A DNA stretch of 64,000 bases from Massilia sp. NR 4-1 (GTDB lineage: Bacteria; Pseudomonadota; Gammaproteobacteria; Burkholderiales; Burkholderiaceae_D), in NCBI RefSeq assembly GCF_001191005.1, contig NZ_CP012201.1, positions 3,472,001 to 3,536,000 on the forward strand, in the 5' to 3' direction. Both the position numbers and the translations under genes were made by a program. Shown piece after piece: positions 1-8,849 of this stretch; within the stretch, counting starts at the first letter, position 1, and each line of letters begins with the position of its first letter. Below the pieces are notes generated by a model. That model was given only the letters and a program-made list of their open reading frames with translations. It had not been told where the DNA came from and ran no database searches.

Positions 1-76
1 GTAACAGTCCATGTGCCCGACAATTCCGCATGGCATATTGAGACTAAAGCAACACCTTCGAGCGAGGAAAGAATAT

Positions 77-976
77 ATGACTACGATGTCCGCACAATCC
101 GCCCTGGTACCCGCCGGCAACAGTGCACTGGGCCTCGGCTTCAGTGGCAACCTGGGCAACCTGGACGCCTATATTTCGGCCGTCAACCGCCTGCCCATGC
201 TGTCGCATGAGGATGAGGTGCGCCTGGGCCGCCGCCTGAAGGAAAACAACGACCTGGGCGCCGCCCAGGAGCTGGTGCTGTCCCACCTGCGCCTGGTGGT
301 GTCGATCGCGCGCGGCTATCTGGGCTATGGCCTGCCGCACGCCGACCTGATCCAGGAAGGCAATATCGGCCTGATGAAAGCCGTCAAGCGCTTCGACCCG
401 GACCAGGGCGTGCGCCTGGTGTCCTATGCCATGCACTGGATCAAGGCCGAGATGCACGAATACATCCTGAAGAACTGGCGCCTGGTCAAAGTGGCCACCA
501 CCAAGGCCCAGCGCAAGCTGTTCTTCAACCTGCGCAGCCACAAGCAAGGCCTGGATGCCATGTCGCCGGCCCAGATCGACCAGCTGGCCAAGCTGCTGGA
601 CGTCAAGCGCGAGGAAGTGATCGAAATGGAAACCCGCCTCTCCGGCCGCGATATCGCGCTGGAAGCGCCGTCCGACGACGAAGACGACAAATTCTCGCCG
701 ATCGCCTACCTCTCGTCCGACCAGAACGAGCCGACCCGCGTGCTGGAAGCCGAAGCCGTGACCCGTCTGCAATCGGAAGGCCTGGAAACTGCGCTGGGCA
801 AGCTCGATCCGCGTTCGCGCCGCATCGTCGAAGCGCGCTGGCTGGCCAATGACGACGGTTCCGGTGCCACCTTGCACACCCTGGCCGACGAATTCGGGGT
901 TTCGGCCGAGCGCATCCGCCAGATCGAAGCGGCCGCGCTGAAGAAGATGAAAGGCGCGCTGGCCGCCTACGTCTAA
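77..976 (+). CDS. rpoH: RNA polymerase sigma-32 factor (heat shock)
   Basis: Alternative sigma factor that directs RNA polymerase to heat-shock promoters. The 299-residue product has sigma-70 region 2 (DLIQEGNIGLMKAVKRFDP, about residues 90-108), the RpoH-specific box QRKLFFNLR near residues 145-153, and a C-terminal region 4 helix-turn-helix ending in SAERIRQIEAAALKK. An upstream in-frame ATG at 11 exists, but the ATG at 77 has a purine-rich ribosome-binding site (GAGGAAAG) and gives the normal RpoH length. The gene stands alone and is followed by a strong intrinsic terminator. Confidence 0.96.
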   Translation: MTTMSAQSALVPAGNSALGLGFSGNLGNLDAYISAVNRLPMLSHEDEVRLGRRLKENNDLGAAQELVLSHLRLVVSIARGYLGYGLPHADLIQEGNIGLMKAVKRFDPDQGVRLVSYAMHWIKAEMHEYILKNWRLVKVATTKAQRKLFFNLRSHKQGLDAMSPAQIDQLAKLLDVKREEVIEMETRLSGRDIALEAPSDDEDDKFSPIAYLSSDQNEPTRVLEAEAVTRLQSEGLETALGKLDPRSRRIVEARWLANDDGSGATLHTLADEFGVSAERIRQIEAAALKKMKGALAAYV

Positions 977-1005
977 GGCGCCTTGTTGGCTGCCTGAATT
1001 TTCAG

Positions 1006-1036
1006 AAAACCGGGGTTCGCCCCGGTTTTTTGTTTT
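1006..1036 (+). terminator. Intrinsic terminator of rpoH
   Basis: A ten-base-pair stem (AAAACCGGGG / CCCCGGTTTT) around a TTCG tetraloop is followed by a run of T, 30 bases after the rpoH stop codon. Confidence 0.9.
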
Positions 1037-1119
1037 ATGCTCGCAGTTCAGCGGTGCGCCGCCGATGATGCAATTTGCTTAATATTTTCCTCGTGAGTGC
1101 CAGCTCGACAGGAGACCCT

Positions 1120-1563
1120 ATGCAGCCCAGAATCATCAGCTTCATGCTGTGCCTCTGCATCTTCAGCATCATTGCCGCCTGCGGCATCGCCCGCAGCACG
1201 GCGCAGGACAACCGCCCGAGGACACCCATGCGCACCAGTGCCAGCTACACCTTGACTGCCGGCCAGACCGTCCCGCTCGCCGCCGGCGCCACGCTCACGC
1301 TCGACCGCATCAACGACAGCCGCTGCCGCAAGGGCGCCGTCTGCGTCTGGGCCGGCTATATCAGCTTCAGTTTCACCGTCAACAAAGGCGGCGCCAGCCA
1401 AAGCTTCGTGCTGGCCGAAGACATGCCCAACGCCGGCAAGACGCAAGTCCTGGACGGCCTTACCTACACCCTTGAAAGCCTGGTGCCGCCCGATCCGCCG
1501 GCCGTCGACGCCCCCTCGCCCGACTACCGCGTCACCGTGCGCGTCACGCTCACCCCACCCTGA
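1120..1563 (+). CDS. Putative lipoprotein of unknown function
   Basis: A 147-residue protein with an N-terminal hydrophobic segment ending in the lipobox-like IIAAC, giving a lipidated Cys at about residue 21. The mature part is a single small beta-rich domain (TAGQTVPLAAGATLTLDRI, two cysteines in SRCRKGAVCVWAGY), which suggests an exported envelope protein. The ATG at 1120 is preceded by AGGAGA; an earlier in-frame start at 1075 would put the hydrophobic segment too far in. No family was recognised and the neighbours give no clue. Confidence 0.7.
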   Translation: MQPRIISFMLCLCIFSIIAACGIARSTAQDNRPRTPMRTSASYTLTAGQTVPLAAGATLTLDRINDSRCRKGAVCVWAGYISFSFTVNKGGASQSFVLAEDMPNAGKTQVLDGLTYTLESLVPPDPPAVDAPSPDYRVTVRVTLTPP

Positions 1564-1587
1564 GGACACCCGGGTTCAGCCATGGCT

Positions 1588-1935
1588 TCAAGCCTGATGC
1601 CGGCTGCGGCTGTCGGCGGGTGCCTGCGCCCGCTCGTGCAAGCCGTAATCACGCATGACGCTGGCGATGCGTAGGCGGTAGTCCTCAAACAGGGTATCCC
1701 GGCCGGCGGATTGGGCGGCGCGGTGGGCCTCCAGGCGGCGCCATTCGGCGATGGCGGCCTCGTCGCGGAAGAAGGATAGCGAGAGCAGCTTGCCGGGCTG
1801 GCTCAAACTCTGGAAACGCTCGATGGAGATGAAGCCGTCGATCTCGTCCAGCAAGGGGCGCAGCGCGGCGGCGATGTCGAGGTATTCCTGGCGGCCTTCT
1901 TCTTTGGGACTCACTTCAAAAATGACGGCGATCAT
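1588..1935 (-). CDS. Antibiotic biosynthesis monooxygenase (ABM) domain protein
   Basis: A 115-residue protein starting MIAVIFEVSPKEEGRQEYLD, with the ferredoxin-like alpha/beta barrel pattern of ABM proteins. The FISIERFQS and LLSLSFFRDEAAIAEWRR segments are typical. The family includes cofactor-free monooxygenases and haem-degrading enzymes. Its ATG overlaps the stop of the upstream P450 gene (ATGA), so the two are translationally coupled and probably act on the same small molecule. The exact substrate cannot be read from sequence. Confidence 0.82.
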   Translation of the reverse strand: MIAVIFEVSPKEEGRQEYLDIAAALRPLLDEIDGFISIERFQSLSQPGKLLSLSFFRDEAAIAEWRRLEAHRAAQSAGRDTLFEDYRLRIASVMRDYGLHERAQAPADSRSRHQA

Positions 1936-3128
1936 GCGGCTTCTCCTGGCTTGAAAAATTCGGGGATGCGGGCGTTGTGCGATGGACGGTAGCGCCATGC
2001 GTACATGCCCTGTTGCAATGCCTGCGCTGGCAGCAGGACGTCGATGGCAGCAGCGGCAATCGTCTCCGCCAACGCCTGGCCTGGACAGGTGTGCGCGCCG
2101 TGTCCAAAGCCGAAGGCCTGGTTTGCCGCATCGGATGCGCGGCTGGCCGCGGCCAGCACCAGCAGCACCACGTCGCCGGGCCGCAGTTCGACGCTGCCGA
2201 TGCGCGTGGCCTCCGCCACGAAACGGCGCGTGTTCTGGATTGGCGGGTCGTTGAGGGCTACCTCCCGCACCAGCGCCAGCCCGCCTTCGCTGGCGCGCTG
2301 CGGCGCCTGCAAGAGCGCGACGATGGCATTGCCGATCAGTCCCGCCGTGGCTTCATAAGTCTGCGACAGCAGGCCCACCAGATTGGCCAGGATCGCTTGC
2401 GCATTATTCCAGCCAGCCGCTTCGGCTTCGGCCAGCACTGCGCCCAGCAGGCTCTCCGCCGCGACCGGCGCGCTGCGCAGCAGATCGCTGAAGCTGTCGA
2501 GCAGGCACTGTGCCGCGTGCTGGGCCAGTGCCAGCTGTTCCGGGCTGCTGAGCGGGGACAGGCAGGCGACGAACTGGCGCATCCACAGCGACAGCGCCGG
2601 CAGCTGGGATGGCGCGAAGCCGAGCAAGCTGGCCACCGTCTGCAGCGGCACATCGAAGGTCCAGGCAGACAAGCGTCGCCCCTCCAGCCACGCGGCGCCG
2701 GCAGCCATCGGCACAGCCCCCGTTCTGCCGTGCAAGCCGGCTGCGGGCGGCACGCCGGCTTCGCCGGGGCCGGTCAGCAAAGCCTGCGCCAGCAAAACAG
2801 CGCGCCACCGCGCCACTTCCAGCGGTAGCGCCGCCAAGGCGCGCTGCAGGACCAGCTTGGGCGCGGCGTGGCGCGCGCCATCGTTCATCCTTACCAGCAG
2901 CCCAAACACCTGCCCGGCACTGCCGCCTGCGATGGCGGCCGGCACCGGCTCCGCCACGGGACGCACGCGGCATGCGGGATTGTCCATCACCGCGCGCACC
3001 AGGGCCGGACTGCCCGCCAGCCACAGCTTGCGCGCCTGGTCGAACACCAGCTCGGGCCGCGCGGCCAGGGCGGCATAGCCTGGATAGGGATCGTTCTGGG
3101 TGACTGCCGCTATCGGATCGAAAGACAT
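1932..3128 (-). CDS. Divergent cytochrome P450
   Basis: A 398-residue soluble P450-like protein. The haem-binding loop FGFGHGAHTCPG (about residues 339-350, thiolate Cys348) and the K-helix/beta region NDPPIQNTRRF are recognisable. Two features are odd. The ExxR motif of the K helix reads EVAL (about 289-292), so the usually invariant Arg is Leu. The meander between the K' region and the haem loop is about 20 residues shorter than usual. It may be an atypical P450 or one without normal catalysis. The ATG at 3128 has the ribosome-binding site AAGGAAA. It is co-transcribed with the ABM gene and divergent from an ArsR-type regulator. Confidence 0.85.
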   Translation of the reverse strand: MSFDPIAAVTQNDPYPGYAALAARPELVFDQARKLWLAGSPALVRAVMDNPACRVRPVAEPVPAAIAGGSAGQVFGLLVRMNDGARHAAPKLVLQRALAALPLEVARWRAVLLAQALLTGPGEAGVPPAAGLHGRTGAVPMAAGAAWLEGRRLSAWTFDVPLQTVASLLGFAPSQLPALSLWMRQFVACLSPLSSPEQLALAQHAAQCLLDSFSDLLRSAPVAAESLLGAVLAEAEAAGWNNAQAILANLVGLLSQTYEATAGLIGNAIVALLQAPQRASEGGLALVREVALNDPPIQNTRRFVAEATRIGSVELRPGDVVLLVLAAASRASDAANQAFGFGHGAHTCPGQALAETIAAAAIDVLLPAQALQQGMYAWRYRPSHNARIPEFFKPGEAA

Positions 3129-3203
3129 GGATTTCCTTTGCACGAGTGGGATGGCTGCAGTATGCTGAAAAGCCCCACCCCACACTTCGCCCTGGACCGA
3201 AAT

Positions 3204-3902
3204 ATGGATGCACAAGCCGACAACCACCTGTCCCGCATCGCCGGCGCCATCGCCGAACCGGCGCGCGCGCGCATGCTGTGCTGCCTGCTGGATGGCCACG
3301 CCCGCACCGCCACCGAGCTGGCGGCGGTGGCGGAAGTCGGCGCCTCCACCGCCAGCGCCCACCTGGCGCGCCTGAAGGAAGAACAGATGGTGGAACTGCT
3401 GGTGCAGGGCCGCCACCGCTACTACCAGCTGGCCGGGCAGGACGTCGCCACCGCGCTGGAAGCGCTGCTGGTGGTGGCCGGCCTGCCCCGTCCCGAGTTC
3501 AAGCCCGGCACGCCGAACCGCCTGCGCAAGGCGCGCACCTGCTACGACCATATGGCCGGCTCGGTCGCCGTCGCCCTGCACGACCACTTTGCCGAACAAG
3601 GCTGGCTGGAGGCGTTCAGCGGCACGCCCAATGAATACCAGCTGAGCGCAGCGGGCGAACAAGGCTTCGCCGCGCTGGGACTGGACCTGCCCGCCACGCG
3701 CAAGCTGCGCCGCCGTTTCGCCTGTCCCTGCCTGGACTGGAGCGAACGGCGCCCGCACCTGGGCGGCGCGCTGGGTGCGGCCCTGCTGCAGATGGCGCTG
3801 AAAAAGGGCTGGGTGGAACAGGATCTGGACAGCCGCGCGCTGAGCGTTGCGCCCAAGGGACAGCGGCAGATGCTGGCGGCCTTCGGCCTAAGCATCGCTT
3901 AA
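3204..3902 (+). CDS. ArsR-family winged-helix regulator
   Basis: A 232-residue protein with an N-terminal winged helix-turn-helix (ARARMLCCLLDGHARTATEL, then VGASTASAHLARLKEE and the wing QGRHRYYQL). A longer C-terminal part is typical of ArsR members fused to a ligand or effector domain, with a CPCLDW motif near residue 175. The P450/ABM operon starts 75 bases away on the opposite strand, so this is most likely its regulator. The start at 3204 is preferred, but an in-frame ATG at 3162 cannot be excluded because neither has a strong ribosome-binding site. Confidence 0.85.
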   Translation: MDAQADNHLSRIAGAIAEPARARMLCCLLDGHARTATELAAVAEVGASTASAHLARLKEEQMVELLVQGRHRYYQLAGQDVATALEALLVVAGLPRPEFKPGTPNRLRKARTCYDHMAGSVAVALHDHFAEQGWLEAFSGTPNEYQLSAAGEQGFAALGLDLPATRKLRRRFACPCLDWSERRPHLGGALGAALLQMALKKGWVEQDLDSRALSVAPKGQRQMLAAFGLSIA

Positions 3903-3944
3903 GCTGCCTGCACGACGATGCAAGGACTTCAACAAGGAGTCATC

Positions 3945-4619
3945 ATGAAAAACTGGGCGCGCGAAAACAAAGGCTTCCTCGTCTTCCTGGCATTGTTTGG
4001 CATCTTCCGCACCGCCATCGCCGACTGGAATCCGATTCCATCGGCCTCCATGCATCCCAATCTGCTGGAAGGCGACGTGGTCTTCGTCAACCGCGTGGCC
4101 TATGACCTGAAGGTGCCGCTGACCGATATCTCGCTGGCGCGCCTGGGCGAACCGCAGCGCGGCGACGTCGTGACCTTCTCCTCGCCCAAGGACGGCACGC
4201 GCCTGATCAAGCGTATCGCCGCCCTGCCCGGCGACACGGTGGAGATGCGCGGCGAACGCCTGATCGTCAACGGCAAGCAGGCCGAGTACACGGTGCTGGG
4301 CAACCACAGCGAGGACATGGGCGTGGCCGGCCAGTTGCAGGCGCTGCAACTGAGCGAAGCCAATGGCGACGCCAGCTACCGCATCCAGATCCTGCCGCAA
4401 GTGCATGCGCGGCGCGACTTTGCACCGCTGGTGATCCCGGCCAACCAGTTCCTGATGCTGGGCGATAACCGCGACAACAGTAGCGACTCGCGCTACATCG
4501 GCCTGGTGCCGCGCGACCTGCTGATCGGCCGCGCCGAACGCATCCTGGTTTCGGCCAATATCACCGACCGCTGGCAGCCGCGCTTCGAGCGCATCGGCGC
4601 CAGCCTGCGCCCCCAGTAA
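3945..4619 (+). CDS. lepB: Signal peptidase I
   Basis: Membrane serine protease that removes signal peptides of Sec/Tat-exported proteins on the outer face of the inner membrane. The 224-residue product has one N-terminal membrane segment (FLVFLALFGIFRTAIA), the catalytic Ser35 in IPSASMHP, the catalytic Lys89 in RLIKRIAALPGD, and the late motif LGDNRDNSSDSR. It is shorter than E. coli LepB, which has two membrane segments, so it may be a second, accessory signal peptidase. AAGGAG lies upstream of the ATG at 3945. Confidence 0.93.
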   Translation: MKNWARENKGFLVFLALFGIFRTAIADWNPIPSASMHPNLLEGDVVFVNRVAYDLKVPLTDISLARLGEPQRGDVVTFSSPKDGTRLIKRIAALPGDTVEMRGERLIVNGKQAEYTVLGNHSEDMGVAGQLQALQLSEANGDASYRIQILPQVHARRDFAPLVIPANQFLMLGDNRDNSSDSRYIGLVPRDLLIGRAERILVSANITDRWQPRFERIGASLRPQ

Positions 4620-4677
4620 TCCCCGTGGCGGCCGCCCGCCGCCACTTCCCGATTGCCATCCGCCGCCAAATCGCGCT

Positions 4678-4700
4678 AAAATGAGAATAATTCTTATTTG
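4678..4700. promoter_or_regulatory. Fur box upstream of the FecI-type sigma gene
   Basis: An inverted repeat ATGAGAAT-A-ATTCTTAT (7-1-7-like arrangement, one mismatch) lies just upstream of the sigma gene start and matches the ferric uptake regulator consensus. It implies iron repression of the sigma/anti-sigma pair and, through them, of the receptor. Confidence 0.82.
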
Positions 4701-4714
4701 CGTTTGATTTGGCG

Positions 4715-5239
4715 ATGGCGACGGCGACCACTTTGCAGCTTGATCCGGGCGTGCTCTATCACGAGCATCACGCCTGGCTATTCGGCTGGTTGCGCAAAAA
4801 GCTGGGCTGCGCCCACCACGCTGCCGACCTGGCGCAGGACACCTTCTTGCGCATCGTCGCCGCGCGCGACACCCTGCCGCAGCTGGCCGAACCGCGCGCC
4901 TGGCTCACCACCACCGCCAAGCGCCTGCTGATCGACCGCCAGCGCCGCGCCCTGATCGACCAGGCGTATATCGCCGAACTGGAACTGCTGGCGCAGGAAC
5001 TGCCCTGCTATCCCTCGCCCGAGGAAATCCTGCAGGCGGCGCAGGCGCTGAACGCCATTGCCCGCGTGCTGGAAGGCTTGTCCAACAAGGCGCGTGAAGC
5101 CTTCCTGGCCCACTATCTGGATGGCGAAAGCCACGCCGCCATTGCCGCCCGCCTGGAAGTCTCGACCCGCATGGTGCACAAATACCTGGTGCAGGCGCTG
5201 ATGCGCTGCGGCGAGGCGCTGGACGAACCATGTCTGTAA
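4715..5239 (+). CDS. FecI-type ECF sigma factor
   Basis: A 174-residue ECF sigma factor that would direct RNA polymerase to the downstream TonB-receptor gene when released by its FecR partner. Region 2 (HHAWLFGWLRKKLGCAHHAADLAQDTFLRI) and region 4 (LSNKAREAFLAHYLDGESHAAIAARLEVS) are clear. The start is placed at ATG 4715; an in-frame TTG at 4709 is possible. A Fur box sits immediately upstream, and the stop overlaps the anti-sigma start by ten bases, giving translational coupling. Confidence 0.92.
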   Translation: MATATTLQLDPGVLYHEHHAWLFGWLRKKLGCAHHAADLAQDTFLRIVAARDTLPQLAEPRAWLTTTAKRLLIDRQRRALIDQAYIAELELLAQELPCYPSPEEILQAAQALNAIARVLEGLSNKAREAFLAHYLDGESHAAIAARLEVSTRMVHKYLVQALMRCGEALDEPCL

Positions 5240-6243
5240 GTCTGCCGCGCAAACTGTCCGAGCAAGCCGCCGAGCTGGTGGTCGCGCTCACGGCCGACAC
5301 GCCGCAGGAGCGCGCCGCCGCGCGCAACGCGCTGGATGTCTGGAAGGCCGCCGATCCGCGCCATGCGCAGGCGGCCGAACGCATGGAATATCTGCTGGGC
5401 CAACTGGAAGACGTGCAGCGCATCGGCGACAGCCGCCCCGCCCGCGCCGCCATCCACGCCGCGCTCAAGCCCGCGGCCAACGGCAAACGGCGCGGCGCGC
5501 GTATCGCCACCGCCGCCATGCTGGCATTGAGCCTGTGCGGTGCGGCCTGGCTGGGACTGCAGCACTATCCGCCGGCCCTGCTCAGCGCCGACCTGCGTAC
5601 CGGCACCGGACAATGGCAGGAATACACCCTGAGCGACGGCAGCCGCCTGACCCTGAACAGCGGCAGCGCCGTCAAGCTGGCCTACACGCCGCAGCAGCGC
5701 ACCGTGCGCCTGGTGCAGGGCGAAGTGCTGGTGGATGTGGCACGCGATGCCGCCCGCCCCTTCATCGTGCAAACGGAAGAAGGCAGCATCCGCGCACTCG
5801 GCACGCGCTTCGTGGTGCGCCGCGTCGACGGCGTCACCGAACTGTCGATGCTCGAATCGAAGACCGCCGTGCAGACCGCCGCCCAGGCCGCGCAACTCAG
5901 CCGCGAGAATATGGTGGTGACGGCCGGCCAGCGCCTGCGCATCGAAGCCGGCGCGCTTGGCCCGCTGGGCCGCATCGACGCCGGCAGCGTCTCCGACGCC
6001 TGGCGCCTGCACCAGCTGGTGGTGCAGGACCGTCCCCTGGGTGAAGTGCTGGACGAACTGGCACGCCACCGTCCCGGCGCCCTGCGCTACGACCGCGCGC
6101 AGCTGGATGGCATCCGCGTCTCCGCCGTCCTCCCGCTGGACGACACCGGACGCGCCCTGCACCTGCTGCTCACCAGCTTCCCCCAGCTGCGCATCCGCAC
6201 CGTCACCCCCTATCTGGTCCTGATCGACGCCCCCACCAGCTAA
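5230..6243 (+). CDS. FecR-family anti-sigma/sensor protein
   Basis: A 337-residue inner-membrane signal transducer that links a TonB-dependent receptor to the FecI-type sigma. It has an N-terminal cytoplasmic sigma-binding domain (residues about 10-75, with VWKAADPRHAQAAERMEYL), one membrane segment (ATAAMLALSLCGAAWLGL, about 96-113), and a periplasmic FecR domain (GQWQEYTLSDGSRLTLNSGS and RTVRLVQGEVLVDVARDAA). The C-terminal part resembles the short secretin/TonB fold that contacts the receptor. It overlaps the sigma gene and precedes the receptor. Confidence 0.93.
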   Translation: MSVSLPRKLSEQAAELVVALTADTPQERAAARNALDVWKAADPRHAQAAERMEYLLGQLEDVQRIGDSRPARAAIHAALKPAANGKRRGARIATAAMLALSLCGAAWLGLQHYPPALLSADLRTGTGQWQEYTLSDGSRLTLNSGSAVKLAYTPQQRTVRLVQGEVLVDVARDAARPFIVQTEEGSIRALGTRFVVRRVDGVTELSMLESKTAVQTAAQAAQLSRENMVVTAGQRLRIEAGALGPLGRIDAGSVSDAWRLHQLVVQDRPLGEVLDELARHRPGALRYDRAQLDGIRVSAVLPLDDTGRALHLLLTSFPQLRIRTVTPYLVLIDAPTS

Positions 6244-6374
6244 GCCCCCGCAGAAAATATTTTTCCCGGATGCGGTTCCGGTTTGGCGCGGCCGTCCGTC
6301 AAGGTAGGTGAAGCAGCGAATATTTGTCCCGCGTACAGCGGGCGTCACCGTCAAGAACGAGAAGGAATCAGAGC

Positions 6375-8849
6375 ATGTCCAGGCAATACCAGGGCGCCGC
6401 GCGCGCCGCCACTTCGTCCCGTCGTACCCATCTTGCACCTCTGGCGCTGGCGATCCAGCTGGCCTTCGGCGGCGCGCTGGCGGCGGCTCTACCGGGCGTG
6501 GCCCTGGCGCAGGCGGCCGGCGCGCAGCAGGCGCAGTACGATATTCCAGCCGGCCCGCTGGCGGAATCCCTGAACCGCTTCGCGCAGCAGGCCGGCGTGG
6601 CCATCGTGCTGGATGCGCAAAAAGTACAAGGCTTGCGCAGCCCTGGTCTGAAAGGCAGCTATGGCGTGGAGGACGGTTTCAACGCCCTGCTGCGCGATAG
6701 CCAGTTTGTGATCGGCAAGACCAGTTCCGGCTATCTGCTGCTGGCGAAACCGGCCCAACGCTCCGCCGGCGCCGCTGCCGGCGGCGCCCAGCCGGAACAG
6801 ACCCTGGCCGCCGTGAACGTGAATTCCACCCTGCTGGCCGACGAGCTGCCGCGCGCTTATGCCGGCGGCCAGGTCGCCCGTGGCGGCCAGCTCGGCTTCC
6901 TCGGCAGCACCAGCACCATGGACGCACCCTTCAATCTGACCAGCTACACCGCCGAGCTGGTGGCCAACCGCCAGGCCAGCACCGTGGCTGCCGTGCTGTT
7001 GAACGATCCTTCGGTGCGCTTCACCACGTCCGAAGGCCATATCTACGAGAACTTCAGCATCCGCGGCTTTGAGATCAATGGCGAGGACTTGGCGTTCAAC
7101 GGCCTGTATGGCGTGGCGCCCAGCGGTCATGCACCGACCGAATTCCTCGAGCGCGTGGAGGTACTGAAGGGTCCGGGCGCCCTGCTGGGCGGCATGTCGC
7201 CGCAAGGCGCCGTGGGCGGCATCATCAACCTCATTCCCAAGCGCGCCACCGACAAGCCGCTGTTCCGCCTGACCACGGACTACACCTCGCGCGGCCAGTA
7301 CGGCGTGCACGCCGATGCAGGCCAGCGCTTTGGCGAAAACAATCGCTGGGGCATCCGCGTCAACGGCGCCTACCGCGACGGCAAAGTCGGCGTGAAGGAC
7401 CAGGAAAAAGAACGCATCCTCGCTTCCGTCGCGCTGGATTATCGCGGCCCGCAGCTGACCGCCAGCATCGATGCCTACAGCGACCGCGAAAACATCGACA
7501 ACGGCAGCTCGTGGATGGCGTCCTTTCCCGCCACCGGCGTGATCGCGCCGCCGAAAACCGGCACCAATCTGCTGCGCGGCATCTACGGCAAGCTGAAAAA
7601 CGATGCGATCATGGCGCGCGCCAGCTATGAGTTCAACGACAACGTGAGCATCTACGGCGCCCTGGGCAAGCTAAAATACGAGTACTCGGGCTATGTGAAC
7701 GGCACCCGCGCGGCGATCAAGAACGCGGCCGGCGACTACACCGCCAACACCTATCACCAGCGCGGCACCACCGACACCACCTCGGGCGAAGTAGGCATGC
7801 GCGGCCGCTTCACCACCGGGACCGTCCGCCACCAGGCCGTCGCCAGCGTGACTTCGCTGAACTACGACACCGGCCGCGCCAACCCGGTCAACAGTCCCAC
7901 CTTCAACTCCAATATCTACAACCCGACCCTGCCGAAATTAGCGGCCGATCCCGGCCCGGCGCCGCACACCAACGAAACCACGCTGCGCAGCTTCGCCTTC
8001 GCCGATACCATGTCCTTCGCCGAAGACAAGGTGCTGCTGACCCTTGGCGCGCGCCGCCAGCAGGTAAAGACCGAAGCCTTCGATCCCGCCACCGGCGCGC
8101 GCAAGTCGGCCTATGACCGGAAAGCGACCACACCGGCGGTCGGCATCGTGGTCAAGCCATGGTCGCCATCGGTCTCGCTGTATGCAAACATGATCGAAGG
8201 CCTGAGCCAGGGCGGCACCGTAAGCGACTTGACCGCCAAGAACTACGGCGAAACCTTCGCTCCCTTCCGCAGCAAGCAGCTGGAAGCGGGCGTGAAATGG
8301 GATCTGGGCGAGATCGCCAATACCTTCAGCGTTTTCCAGATCAAGCGCCCTTCGATGATCAAGAATGTCGCCACCAATATCTACTCGGATGATGGCGAGC
8401 AGCGCAACCGCGGCGCGGAGTGGAATCTGTTTGGCCAGATCAACCCTTCGCTGCGACTGCTGGGCGGCGCGGCCTACACCAGCGCCAAGCTGTCGCGCGC
8501 CTCTGAAGCCAAGCTGGATGGCAAGACGCCCTACGGCATCCCGAAATGGAAGGCGAATATGGGCGCCGACTGGGACGTTCCTGGCGTGCCTGGCCTGATC
8601 CTGAACGGCCGCGTGGTCTACACCAGCAGCCAGTTCGTCAACAACGCCAACACGCAGAAGATCGGCAGCTGGACCCGTTTCGACCTGGGCGCCCGCTTCG
8701 TCACCCGCGTGATGGAGAAAGAACTGCAACTGCGCGCCAACGTGGAGAACGTCGCCAACAAGAGCTACTGGGCTGGCTCCTTCAACGACAACTACGTGAC
8801 CCAGGGCGCGGGCCGCATCTACAAACTCTCGGCATCGGTGGACTTCTGA
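6375..8849 (+). CDS. TonB-dependent siderophore receptor with signalling domain
   Basis: An outer-membrane ferric-siderophore receptor of 824 residues. It has a long signal peptide ending near ALPGVALAQA, then an STN signalling domain (QYDIPAGPLAESLNRFAQQAG, which contacts FecR). A plug follows (FSIRGFEINGEDLAFNGLYG; ERVEVLKGPGALLGGMSPQG), then a beta-barrel ending in SASVDF with the terminal Phe needed for barrel assembly. The STN domain fits cell-surface signalling through the preceding fecI/fecR pair. The ATG at 6375 follows GAAGGAA; in-frame codons upstream would lengthen the signal peptide without need. Confidence 0.95.
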   Translation: MSRQYQGAARAATSSRRTHLAPLALAIQLAFGGALAAALPGVALAQAAGAQQAQYDIPAGPLAESLNRFAQQAGVAIVLDAQKVQGLRSPGLKGSYGVEDGFNALLRDSQFVIGKTSSGYLLLAKPAQRSAGAAAGGAQPEQTLAAVNVNSTLLADELPRAYAGGQVARGGQLGFLGSTSTMDAPFNLTSYTAELVANRQASTVAAVLLNDPSVRFTTSEGHIYENFSIRGFEINGEDLAFNGLYGVAPSGHAPTEFLERVEVLKGPGALLGGMSPQGAVGGIINLIPKRATDKPLFRLTTDYTSRGQYGVHADAGQRFGENNRWGIRVNGAYRDGKVGVKDQEKERILASVALDYRGPQLTASIDAYSDRENIDNGSSWMASFPATGVIAPPKTGTNLLRGIYGKLKNDAIMARASYEFNDNVSIYGALGKLKYEYSGYVNGTRAAIKNAAGDYTANTYHQRGTTDTTSGEVGMRGRFTTGTVRHQAVASVTSLNYDTGRANPVNSPTFNSNIYNPTLPKLAADPGPAPHTNETTLRSFAFADTMSFAEDKVLLTLGARRQQVKTEAFDPATGARKSAYDRKATTPAVGIVVKPWSPSVSLYANMIEGLSQGGTVSDLTAKNYGETFAPFRSKQLEAGVKWDLGEIANTFSVFQIKRPSMIKNVATNIYSDDGEQRNRGAEWNLFGQINPSLRLLGGAAYTSAKLSRASEAKLDGKTPYGIPKWKANMGADWDVPGVPGLILNGRVVYTSSQFVNNANTQKIGSWTRFDLGARFVTRVMEKELQLRANVENVANKSYWAGSFNDNYVTQGAGRIYKLSASVDF

